Origin: Timema cristinae
Taxonomy: Eukaryota > Arthropoda > Insecta > Phasmatodea > Timematidae
Direction: 5' to 3'
Length of the DNA: 64,000 nucleotides
Assembly (NCBI GenBank): GCA_039000515.1
Contig: JBCFYV010000012.1
Coordinates: 28,404,191 to 28,468,190 of the forward strand
Positions 44,886 through 55,126 of this stretch are shown piece by piece. The translations under genes and the position numbers were made by a program. A model generated the notes under the pieces. The model was given only the letters and a program-made list of their open reading frames with translations, ran no database searches and was not told the DNA's origin. Numbering within the stretch: the first letter of the stretch is position 1; every line of letters starts with the position of its first letter.

Positions 44886-44994
44886 TGTTTTGTCAGGATC
44901 AGCGGGGTTGTGGGAGAAGGCCGTGCACCGATAATCGAGGAGAGGATGTGAGTGTTTAGACTAGGCAGGGGAACTGGGGGTTCCCAGGCTTTAT

Positions 44995-45195
44995 CCCAAA
45001 GTATTAAATATAATATTTTTACTCTACATCCATTTACCCGCCTATGGCATGGCTCATTTTTATTTATTAAAGTCATATATTTTCCACTACGGGCCTGTCG
45101 TACCTTAAGAATAGGACATGCGCACAACATTCCTACCGTTAATTTATCAATGTGAAAGTGTAAGCTCACATCTCAGTTATGATACATTTTTCGTC
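44995..45195 (+). repeat. 200 bp direct repeat, copy 2
   Basis: Second copy of 41,515-41,714, in the same orientation. Confidence 0.9.
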
Positions 45196-45266
45196 CATGG
45201 TTTGATAGCCCGTACTTTTGGTTTGGCCCCTATCAACATGTCCGGGTTCGAATCTCTATCGGGGTG

Positions 45267-45682
45267 ATATTCACTGTCTACGCTAGAAACCGCGCTGATC
45301 AATCATCGATAATCGACAATTAATCATCAATTATCAATCCACATGTCTTGAGGTCAGTTCGGGGGGAAAGGATGTGATTGTTTAGGGGTGTGGAGTGGAC
45401 AGAGCTTGAACCGGGGTTACGCCCGGGACGTGGTGGGGAAAGAAACCTTCCACACCACCTCATTATCACACGTACGATAATTATCCCTTCCTACAGAAAA
45501 TGGTCTATAGTTTTTTCATACTCTAATATTAACCTTCCTAATGAAAAACGGTCTATATGTTCACGATGCTTACAACGACGGGGAGCGAGGGGGTTCCCTT
45601 GGTCGTCACTTGTTATTGTGGAACAAGGATGTTTAAAAACTTGTTCAAGGTCATATTGCCCTATGGTCCAGGGTACACTACT
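45267..45682 (-). repeat. Polinton right terminal inverted repeat
   Basis: Reverse complement of 23,387-23,800 with scattered differences. It ends CAGGGTACACTACT at 45,682. Confidence 0.85.
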
Positions 45683-45984
45683 AGCCACTACAGTGGATCG
45701 GTGTAAGCACGCACTGAAACCAAAACCTGATTCGGTGGCCGCATGGTCTGAGGCCAGCCACGCACTGACGGCCAGAAAAATACACAACCAACCAAGAGTA
45801 GGCAGTCACTGTCAATGAGTGGGTACAGTGAGTCTCGCAATGAACGCTAAGCAAGTAGCTGATGTGCGGTACATCCTCTACAAGCACGTTCCAACGAGTG
45901 ACTGAACGGACTGTACTGGCCCTGTGTGCACCAGCTCGTGTTCCCAAGTGCGCGCCGTGCCACAAGACTCCTTCCACTCTGTTG

Positions 45985-46180
45985 GCCTAAGGCGTTCCTC
46001 ATGTTAAACTAGACTGCCGATGACAAGGAGATCCGGTTTAAATCCCGGTTGGGTGTATTGAGGGTGGTTTAGAAATAAAGTTTTCCACTCTCCTTCCACG
46101 CAAATTTGGGTAAACCTATCAAAACTCAACCTTCCTATTCCTAACTCTTTAGCGTAATTAGTACATATGTATACATTCAT
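45985..46180 (+). repeat. SINE family 2 copy
   Basis: ACTAGACTGCCGATGACAAG, B box GGTTTAAATCCC, GGTTGGGTGTATTGAGG and the Pol-III SINE body with TCCACTCTCCTTCCACGCAA. It lies about 300 bases outside the right Polinton TIR. Confidence 0.7.
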
Positions 46181-46770
46181 TTTAAATGATCAAGTATTTA
46201 AAAATAATCAATGAATAGGAATCAAACTTGAATTAGTTTCATTTCAAAATCATTGTTTGAAATAAGATTTTCGCGAAAGATCACAATTTTTTGTAATCTT
46301 GAACAAAATAAACAGGTTTTAAAAGGATAATTTAAATTCTTAGTTAAAAATATTATCCGGATCAAGTTCGTAATAAGTGAATTACTCAATATCACAGTTT
46401 GAAAAACAGTACGTCTTAAATGTGGTAATTTACAAGTGAAATATTAAATACAATAAACAAACTATTTGTATTCTAGTATACAGCAAGCAGGACAAACATA
46501 TTCTGTTGTGATGGGACCTCACTTTTGTAGGAGGGGCCCCTAGGTACAAAGGGAGTCCAGGGGCTCTCCCCTGGTAAATGTTTGAAAGTTCGATGCCCTT
46601 TGAATAGCGGTCACCCGTAAATATTTAAGAAACTAGATACCTTTAGAAGCAAATTCACAGTCGTTATTCCAATATTTGTATAGGCCTAAACATTTGTTTG
46701 TCCTTAGAATTTACTTACAGTGACTATCAGCTGGATTATTTTTGAAAATTTTGGCTGCGTGATCTAAGAC
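46181..46770. other. No gene seen
   Basis: AT-rich; a GC-richer palindromic patch (GGGGCCCCTAGG, CAGGGGCTCTCCCCTGG) near 46,535-46,580 may be the end of a DNA transposon, but I find no partner. Confidence 0.35.
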
Positions 46771-46774
46771 GCTA

Positions 46775-46995
46775 TGATCACAGTAGCCTAGACTGCCGAT
46801 GATGGGGAGATCTACATTCAAATCTCAGTCGGGTGCACTGAGGGTTGTTTATCTAAAATGGTTTTCCACTGTCCCTCCACGCAAATGCATGTACACTTCC
46901 TCTAAATATAACCTTCTAATTCCTAAAGATCTAACATACTTAGTACCTAAGCGTATAAGCCGAATGGGTAGTAAGACGCGGTGCTAAAAATTAAA
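46775..46995 (+). repeat. SINE family 2 copy with full shared tail
   Basis: TAGACTGCCGATGATGGGGA, a decayed B box (TTCAAATCTC), the body, and the tail AAGCCGAATGGGTAGTAAGA CGCGGTGCT. This copy shows best that families 1 and 2 share their 3' tail. Confidence 0.8.
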
Positions 46996-48145
46996 TGGTA
47001 AACTTGATACTCTTAGAAGCTATTTGAATTTGTCTTAGCCTGACCCATTTTAAAAAAATGTCATGCCTCTATAAGTGATTTGGAATGGTCTTCACTTAGA
47101 AATTTTTTTAAAATTTGGATGCAAGTATGAGCTATTTGGTATTTGTTTTAAATCGTATCAAATTCGAGAATATCAGAAGTAGTGAAACATATCTAAAGGA
47201 GGGTAATTTTATGACAAGGGTGGAGAAAATCTTTCTAGGGGGAGCAATCCCCCCCTGCATTTCACCTCCTCTCTCCTCCTGGCCGGTTCCACCGCCATTG
47301 AACGTGCTATGTAATCCATAGCACATTTGCCTTTAGTGACGTCGCAGTGTTTATTACCTTTAGTTGTATTCGTGACGTCACTTCAGTCTCAGTTATAGAG
47401 CTATGCAGGGACATCAGCTGGGAATAAATGCTCTAAAGAGTTTTAGGTCTTTTATAAATGCATCTATGGTATTTTAGATAAAGTTTAGAATATCCTTTGT
47501 AGACAAATGTTAATGATAGGTTAATGTCCTTTATATGTAATCAAATCTAATGGTTTTAAAATAGTAAATATTAACAATAAAAGGTTTTATACAAAATTTT
47601 GGGCAATAATTTCATTTAAAAGACATCCATTTATTGTAATACCTCAACACATACTGATTTATTTTGTTAATTTAATAAATTTTATGAAACAATATGTGTA
47701 ATTAATTAATTTATGTTCTGTTGTCAAAATATATCCTAAACCAACCAAGAAAAAATCAAAAGAAGTAGTCTTATATTAGTAAATAATTGTTAGTCGGGAG
47801 GTCCTTTATTATTGAAGTAAGCCGATTTTTCCCATGTGGCCTATGTATGTCTATGTTTGATTTATAATGTATTTACGATATAAAGATGCAATTTATTGTA
47901 ATTTCTATGTTTACATTATCTGCCTATTTATTTATTACTTTAAACTTTTATTTTATATATATATACTAAAAGTTTAAAGTATATATATTGTTCTTCAAGA
48001 GTTCGTCTCACGAACTACTAGCCGGGATATTAGATACAGGATTACTCTACAACTATAAATGGTATCAAAGTGCACCTTAGTTCACTCCATACATGACAAT
48101 AGTAAAGTTTAAATCACTGAAATAGATTTTTACTTTGACTTGACA
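46996..48145. other. No gene seen
   Basis: AT-rich. The GC-richer patch at 47,215-47,345, with mirrored CCCCC/GGGGG runs, resembles an element end, unassigned. Confidence 0.35.
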
Positions 48146-48149
48146 TCTC

Positions 48150-48805
48150 GGGTAGAAAGAATTGTGATCGTCAAAAGATTAGATATCTAACCCTAAAATT
48201 AAAGGTAATTGTAGTTAGTTTACTGAAGGTCAAAAAGAGAAAAAATCGATTTTCTCGAAATTTATTCTAACAATATCGATTAAATGTCATATATATTATT
48301 ATTATTATTATTAATTATTATTACTAACAAGATAGCAATGATTAATTTTTCATGAAAATGACATTGAGCGTTCTTTGCACGGGGGAGATTCTCTAATTTT
48401 CATAATAATTCTCTTCAACTATTCAGATATAAAATAGCTTATCATTGTAAAATTTTAGTACTATTAAAGATAAAAATATTTTATCTGAAATATATTTTTA
48501 TCAAACCAATAATTTATGAGTTGTAAGCAAATATATATACCTTTTGATTCAAGTTTTTCAAAATGAATTAAATATCTTATTCTATTTGGTATATCAAGGT
48601 GTTTCTCTTTTCTCAAGTTTTTTGTAAGTTACTAATGCCGTAGAGTAAGTAAAATTGTATTTTATTTCATTTATGATCTTTGGTTTAATGTTTATACACC
48701 AATGTATAGCCGTATTATTTCATTTCACAAATTTTACTAGCTTTTAGTAAATGATTATTTTAAGATAAAAGCCAGAAAAGGTTTTTGCGGTGCACCATAC
48801 CACTT
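48150..48805 (+). repeat. Dispersed repeat, MULE-associated, non-autonomous copy
   Basis: It starts GGGTAGAAAGAATTGTGATC, contains CCTAAAATTAAAGGTA and ATCGATTTTCTCG, and ends GGTTTTTGCGGTGCACC. Compare 15,843 and 1-3870. A (ATT)n run interrupts it at 48,292-48,325. Confidence 0.6.
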
Positions 48806-50520
48806 ATTTTTATTTAAAAATGGGTTATTTTTCTATTTGATTATTTTTAATGCTAGTGAAATATTTGGCTGGTCTAAACTCTCCCGTTTACTAAAGAAGA
48901 CTCCAGAAGGGCATCACGATGTGACATATGGTTCGTGTTGAATTACCTACCTAAGCTACGCGCTATCCGTGAGGTAATACGGGCTCTTAAATTACACTGA
49001 CATTACTGATTATAACAAAACAAAATTTATAAGAGATTGAATTTATATGGGGATTAATAAAGGAAATAAACATTTAACAATATAATAATAATAGATTAAT
49101 AATAATTTGAAATTAATAGGTGTGACAAGAACTAACTTAAGCTGTGTATGTACTACAGAGAGAAGTATTTTATTTTAATAAATCAAGTGCCCTACAACAA
49201 ACTAAATAAGTTACCATGAAATAGATTGTGAATTATAATGATCATTCCATATATGAATTCTAACACTAAGTGTTTTTTTAATCCTACAAGATACTAATTG
49301 ACAACATGACTGTCAAGAGTCTATCTCCCACGGTGGGGTTCCACAAATAGACCTTGGGAAGGGTCTACATCCTCAGGCTGGTATCGAAGCAAAGACTTCA
49401 ATTCACAGGTCGCTAAGCTGCGGAGATGATCCTGGAACATGGAAGTACGTTTGGATAATTGTTTTGATGGAAGAGAATGATTGTATTGATATATTTTTTT
49501 GCACAACATCTTAACACCTGTCCCGGCTATTGTCTATGGTTTGAATGAGGACTGTGGAAATCTAGAGAAAATATTTCCGTATTTGCATAGAGAGAGGGTG
49601 TAGGAGCCATTAGGAAAAAAAAACGCCTTTTTACATCCAGGCGAGATTAAACCCCTAGCCTACTGGCAAAACCAGACTAGGCGTGGGTGACGTTCTGTCT
49701 ACATGTTCAACTATGTAAGTTGAATTGCATTAAAATAATGAGGTAGGCAAGAGGAGGAATGGGATGTTAAAGGGAATGAAGTGAAAATTGCTTAGAGGTG
49801 TGTTGGAAACTATTTAGAAAAAAAAAATCCTCATTATATTCGGTTGTTATTTGAACTTCAACCTCCCCATCACCGACAAAATCAGACCGGATGGAACTGA
49901 CGCCTAAGACGCGTGTCCCTACTTGCAGATTATTGCCAACACTAAAGTTTACCATCACAAATGTTCAGGGTTTATTACACACCTACCCGCACCAGCTCCT
50001 ATTCTCTGGTTTGCCGGCGACGGTGAGATCGGATATCCCAAGGACGTGTTTTTTATAAATAATGTTCTACTATTCCTCCACGCAAATTCGGGAAACTTTT
50101 TACATGCCATACCAGTAGATGGATTGACATAGCGTTGCAGCTTCTTTATCTCAATTTTTTTAGCAAATATAATTTCTTAAGCGTTTCAATCTTAATTTTT
50201 ATGCGGAGGTGTTTTTTTTGAGGGGATAGGGGAGGTTTGGGGGTCATTGGGGTGGTTTGTTGGAGGTCATTGGCCTGGTTTATTCTTGTCCCAAACTTGT
50301 TGAATTCTGTCCAGTGTGACCCATTTGATTGTATGTGAGCGTCATTGTTTTATATATGTGTCCCCGGAGGGAAGATTTTGTGTGGAAGTTTTTACTTATT
50401 GATGTGGGAGATTTTTTATTTATTGGTGGAAGAGCATTCAGTCTCTGGAGTCGGTCACGCATCTCTCGACGGTCGAGTTTGGGAACGAGCGTGGGTCTCC
50501 CCTTACATCCCTCTCTGTGC
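48806..50520. other. Spacer with two degraded minus-strand SINE heads
   Basis: Around 49,630-49,700 and 49,830-49,920 there are tRNA-like B-box remnants on the minus strand (AGATTAAACCCCTAGCC, TTTGAACTTCAACCTCCCC). Short open frames, including 49,321-49,509, carry no motif I recognise. Confidence 0.4.
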
Positions 50521-50527
50521 CAACGCA

Positions 50528-50538
50528 CATAATAAAGA
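50528..50538 (+). repeat. 11 bp target-site duplication, left
   Basis: CATAATAAAGA, repeated exactly at 55,041-55,051. Confidence 0.8.
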
Positions 50539-51014
50539 GGCGACTGAATTGTATCTCCTCGGAAGAGACTCTCTTCCGATAGTTTTGCCACAAACAGCTC
50601 AAATTAAAATCCTGAATTATATCTCTTTTAAAAATCGGAATTATATCTCCGAAATTCTGAATTGTACCTCCTCGGAAGAGACTCTCTTCCGATAGTTTTG
50701 GCACAAACAGCTCAAATGAAAATCCTGAATTATATCTCTTTTAAAAATCGGAATTGTACCTCCTCGGAAGAGACACTCTTCCGACACCTTACACATAAAC
50801 AGCTCCGACTGAAAATCCTGAATTGTATCTCTAAGTACATGACCTTAAGTTTTAATTCTTAAGTGCACTATACAGCGGTTAGTTTGTCAGAAGGCTTCTA
50901 GATGGCATAACAAGCGACAAACGTTGGTTGATGCGTAGTACAGCTCATAAATAAAATAACAGAGGGCAGCATAGGGTAAAATTAATCAAATAACTTTAAA
51001 TGATACATTATATA

Positions 51015-51248
51015 GATTATTATTATTATTATTATTATTATTATAATTATTTAATATTACTATTATTATTAGTAGTATTATTATTATTATTATTAGCACC
51101 ACGTCTTACTACCCGTTCGGCTTATACGCACTTACGCTAATGTGTCATGGAAGGGTGATTGTGAGATGAAATGAAAGTCCTACAGTTTAACGTGGAATTG
51201 GAACCACAGTGGAGGCCTGGCATTGCTCACACTCACAAATATACAAGT
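51015..51248 (-). repeat. SINE family 1 copy inside the left foldback arm
   Basis: (ATT)n at 51,019-51,100 followed by the SINE tail and body up to GGCATTGCTCACACTCACAA. The right arm lacks this segment, so the SINE came in after the arms formed. The head is missing. Confidence 0.8.
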
Positions 51249-51664
51249 TATAGACGATTTTTATTTTCGTTTATGTTTGAAAAAATTAAAATCACATTGT
51301 AATAAGTATTTTAGCATTTTAACGGAAAACACACGATTTGTGTGTTTATGATTATTATGTTTGTATATTTCTTTACGCATTCTATGGAACCAGTAATATT
51401 TACATATGTTTTTAATAAATGTATAACTAATATGCCAAAAGTAAAATTTAGGTTACTTTTAAATAAGATATTAAAAAAGAATAATTGGTTTTTAGTTCTT
51501 AAACTACGTATTTTTCAACCTTTAGCACTAAAATTTGAAAAACAAAACTAATCAATTATAGGGGAAATTAACTCATTAGAAATCCTATTATTTATTTTAT
51601 TATTGAATTTGGGAGAAGTAAAAATAATGCAATGATTTGAGTTGTCAGCATTTATTGTATTGTA

Positions 51665-51688
51665 TTTACGGGCAGTAAGACGTGGTGC

Positions 51689-51737
<49 letters not shown>

Positions 51738-51740
51738 GAC
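51665..51740 (+). repeat. SINE tail fragment with AAT run
   Basis: GGGCAGTAAGACGTGGTGCT followed by (AAT)n, the 3' end of a family 1 or 2 SINE in the plus orientation. Confidence 0.7.
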
Positions 51741-52097
51741 TTAAGACTTTGTCTTCTATTATATTATATTTAAAATTAAAACCCTATTATTGTTGAAAAT
51801 CTTATTTGAGGAGCTCTATGGAGCAACAGAGGCTCACAAACTTGACCATCACCTTTATTTAACATTAGAGAGCATCAACACTTTGTTATGACGATGCAAT
51901 AACAAATCGTTGAAACAAAAAATTCTCTCAAAATTATTTGAAGATAAGTTTAACACTTTAGATGATTTTTATTGAATTACCATGTTTATTTTAATATATT
52001 TTAAAAATTGTACATATTTTAAATTTTGAGGCATATGTTATGTTGAATATTTTTCATTTTTTATTTCTTGAATTATTTATTGCAATACAAGTATTAT

Positions 52098-52390
52098 GTT
52101 TTATTATTAGCACCCCTTATTACTACCTGTTCGGGTTATACGCACTTACGCTAATGTGTAATGGTAGGGTGATTGTGAGATGAAATGGAGGACCTACAGT
52201 TTAATGTGGGATCCAAACCAGGGTGGAGGCCTGGCATTCCACACATTCACAAGTTGTGATTAATACACGTCTTGTCAGAGGTGAGGGAAGGGTTTGGCAA
52301 TCAGATAAATCTGTGCCGGGACCGAGGATTGAACCCCGGACGCCATCACAGAAGTCTGACACCTTAACCCTAGACCACCAGGTTACCCTA
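52098..52390 (-). repeat. SINE family 1 copy, near full length
   Basis: Tail, body and tRNA-like head are all present: minus-strand A box TGGTCTAGGGT and B box GGTTCAATCC. It lies in the interior of the foldback-like element. Confidence 0.85.
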
Positions 52391-53284
52391 TAAAGTAAAT
52401 TCAACCTTTTTAATTCACTACTACCGTAATTACTACACATACATATATATATATGTGTATTATATGTATATATATATAATTCACCTCTTTTTATTCTAAA
52501 AATTGTTAAGGAAGTTAAAGAGCCCTCATATTATGAATCTAAACATTCAATTTACCACAACAATGATCATGCTAACAAAGGTGTCAGTTTCATCTAGTCT
52601 TAATCATCGATAACATGGTCAGTGCTCGAATCCCGACTATGTATAATAAGTGTGGCTATCTTAAATAATTGTATCTCACTCTCACTATGTAAATGTAACT
52701 ATCCTACCATTGAAATATACTCTCCTTGCTTACAGCTAGTGTAATGAATTTTTTAAGGATGGAGATAGCTTGAACAATTTGCTAGACGTGGGATATAATT
52801 AGTAAACGGCTAAAACCAATTTTATCCACGTTAGATGAATTCACAAACCTTACATAGCCTATAAATAATATTATATATTTTTATTAAGTTAATATATTCA
52901 TTAATGCAAATTTTATTTTAAAAATAGAAATGGTGTATTTTTAATAGTTTACAATAAAAATATATAATTTCAAGGGATGTAACTAAACTGCATAAATTAG
53001 AACTAACTAAGCCTCTATCTTATATCTTGTAATTTCCAGCAGGGTTGTTGAATGGGTTTACTTACACTACCAAATGTAACCCGGGAGATCGGATCTACTT
53101 TGGTAGTGCAGTGAGTATAAATTATTCACAAACTTCACATCTTACAACCAATTCAAATTGGTTGCATATTTACACAGTGTATCTACAAATCATTGACCTA
53201 CTTATAAAATTCCATGACTTTTACAGGATTTTCAAACTTGACTTTTTCTGCCACTACTTCTTTCTGGTCTTTCTTGGTAAATGA

Positions 53285-54440
53285 TGATTTTAACGTTTAT
53301 TACATCGATTACCACTTTTAAAAACAAACGTTAAAAGCTTTAAAAAGGCTTTTTAAGTCAAGTATTTAAATTCCATGTTTTTTTGCTTATTTTAATTAAA
53401 TTCTCTGCTTTTCTGGCGTAATTTTTTTTTTTTTTACTTTTCTCTGTATGTTATTTTCTCTTTTCTCTGCATGTTACCACCCGTCACACTGATGGGACAA
53501 GGTTGTAAAAAGTATAATCTATAGAAAGTGTGTACAGCATTTGTTAGAAGAGAGTGGGAAACAATTTTGAATAAGCCACCTACCTATATACAGCCGCTGG
53601 GGTCCAAACTCCATCCCCTAATCATCGGAAAACATGATACTCGCACTTGTTGGTCCTCGTGATCACCGATGTGCGTGAGCTTGATCAATTTGTTTCGCTC
53701 TCTCTCTCTAACCAAACCATTTTCTCTTTGCATTTACAGACATATTAACTCCCTGATATTAATAGATTTACTTATGCTTAGCGTACTAATGAATAAAATA
53801 TTTTATTTTAAAATGGTTTAAAAGATTTTATTCAGTTAATTAATTAAAAACCAGATGAGATTATACGGTGGGAAGCGTAAACTATTTGCGCTGTGAATCT
53901 AATCAATGAAATTTTAAATTTCCTTCTAATTTCCCCGTTTGAAGCTAAAACATGTTTATTAATTTCTATATAATTTTTATCAAATTACTAGGAGTGTTTA
54001 TTTAAATTTGTATGAATACGGCATTTCCAGCATAATGTTACCTTCAATTCGACATAAGAACTATTTTATTATCATTCATGGTAGTTGAAATAGAAGTTTT
54101 GAAAGATTGACCTTTAGTATAGTGGGTGTAATGCAGGTTGTATACTGCCCCGTCTTATGTAAAGCTTATGTAAAGTAAGGTATTGACTTGTCAAAACTGT
54201 TGACAGTATGAGAATGAAATTAGGTATGTGAAATAACCTTCCTCGTAGAGGAAAAAATCAAATACCTAATTAAAAATGGATATATGAAAATGTAATGATA
54301 AATATTAAATATTTTATAAAGTAATAAGGCGCCCTTAACTCTTTTTATATTTTACAATATGATTTGTCATATTATTTATACCATTATAAAAACAGATGTA
54401 AATATTACATGTTCCATAAAATGAGTAAATAAATATACAA
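53285..54440. other. Foldback-like interior, no gene seen
   Basis: AT-rich. A degraded minus-strand SINE head may lie near 53,570-53,660 (GGTCCAAACTCCATCCCC). Confidence 0.35.
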
Positions 54441-55040
54441 ACATAATAGTTATAACAACACAAATCATGTGTTTTCCGTTAAAATGTTAAATTACATATT
54501 ACAATGTGATTTTAATGTTTTCAAACATAAATGAAAAAAAATGCTCTTTAAATTGTTACATTTAGTAACTTGATTAATTTTACCCTATGCTGCCCTCTGT
54601 TATTTATGAGCTGTACTAAGCATCAACCAAAGTTTGTCGCTTGTTATGCCATCTAGAAGTCTTATACAAACTAACTGACTTATTCAAAGTTTGCATAAGA
54701 ATTAAAACTTAAGGTCGTGTACTTAGAGATACAATTCAGGATTTTTAGTCGGGGCTGTTTATGTGTAAGGTATCGGAAGAGTGTCTCTTCCGAGGAGGTA
54801 CAATTCAGGATTTCGGAGATATAATTCCGATTTTTAAAAGACATATAATTCAGGATTTTCATTTGAGCTGTTTGTGGCAAAAGTATCGGAAGAGAGTCTC
54901 TTCCGAGGAGGTACAATTCAGGATTTCGGAGATATAATTCCGATTTTTAAAAGAGATATAATTCAGGATTTCCATTTGAGCTGTTTGTGGCAAAACTATC
55001 GGAAGAGAGTCTCTTCCGAGGAGATACAATTCAGCTCCCC

Positions 55041-55051
55041 CATAATAAAGA
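55041..55051 (+). repeat. 11 bp target-site duplication, right
   Basis: CATAATAAAGA, identical to 50,528-50,538. Confidence 0.8.
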
Positions 55052-55126
55052 CTGGAGTGAACAGTGGTAAAGACTTTCTCTTTTATTTCCCCTATTTCCC
55101 CTACTAACCCTATAGCGTTAGCGATG

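Larger units (their letters stand above)
23387..45682. mobile_element. Polinton/Maverick-type element, 22.3 kb, decayed
   Basis: Long inverted repeats beginning AGTAGTGTACCCTG define both ends, and between them lies a protein-primed family B DNA polymerase relic. AGT-type termini, TIRs of several hundred bases, a 15-25 kb length and PolB together are typical of Polintons. The flanking 6-mers are AAACAC (23,381-23,386) and AGCCAC (45,683-45,688), matching at 4 of 6, so the expected 6 bp target duplication is possible but eroded. Nested inside are a Jockey LINE, an LTR-type fragment, SINEs, a U1 snRNA copy and a microsatellite. I see no retroviral-type integrase, FtsK/HerA-type ATPase, adenovirus-type protease or capsid gene. 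The alternative is that the two TIRs come from two separate Polinton copies, one at each side. Confidence 0.7.
50539..55040. mobile_element. Foldback-like TIR element, 4502 bp
   Basis: The left arm (50,539-51,350) and the reverse complement of the right arm (54,440-55,040) align over several hundred bases. They share GAATTGTATCTCCTCGGAAG, AACAGCTCAAAT, a CAGCATAGGGTAAAATTAATCA block and TAAAATCACATTGTAAT. The outer part of each arm is an array of subrepeats carrying the palindrome CGGAAGAGACTCTCTTCCG. An exact 11 bp duplication borders the element. Repetitive inverted arms are the mark of foldback elements, and 9-11 bp duplications that of MULEs. The interior is non-coding and holds further SINEs, so the element is non-autonomous. 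Confidence 0.8.

Noticed and set aside
50280..50862. Open frames such as those reading YLLGRDSLPIV on both arms
   Set aside because: They are translations of the foldback subrepeats; the same peptide appears from both arms in opposite orientation and ends at random stops.
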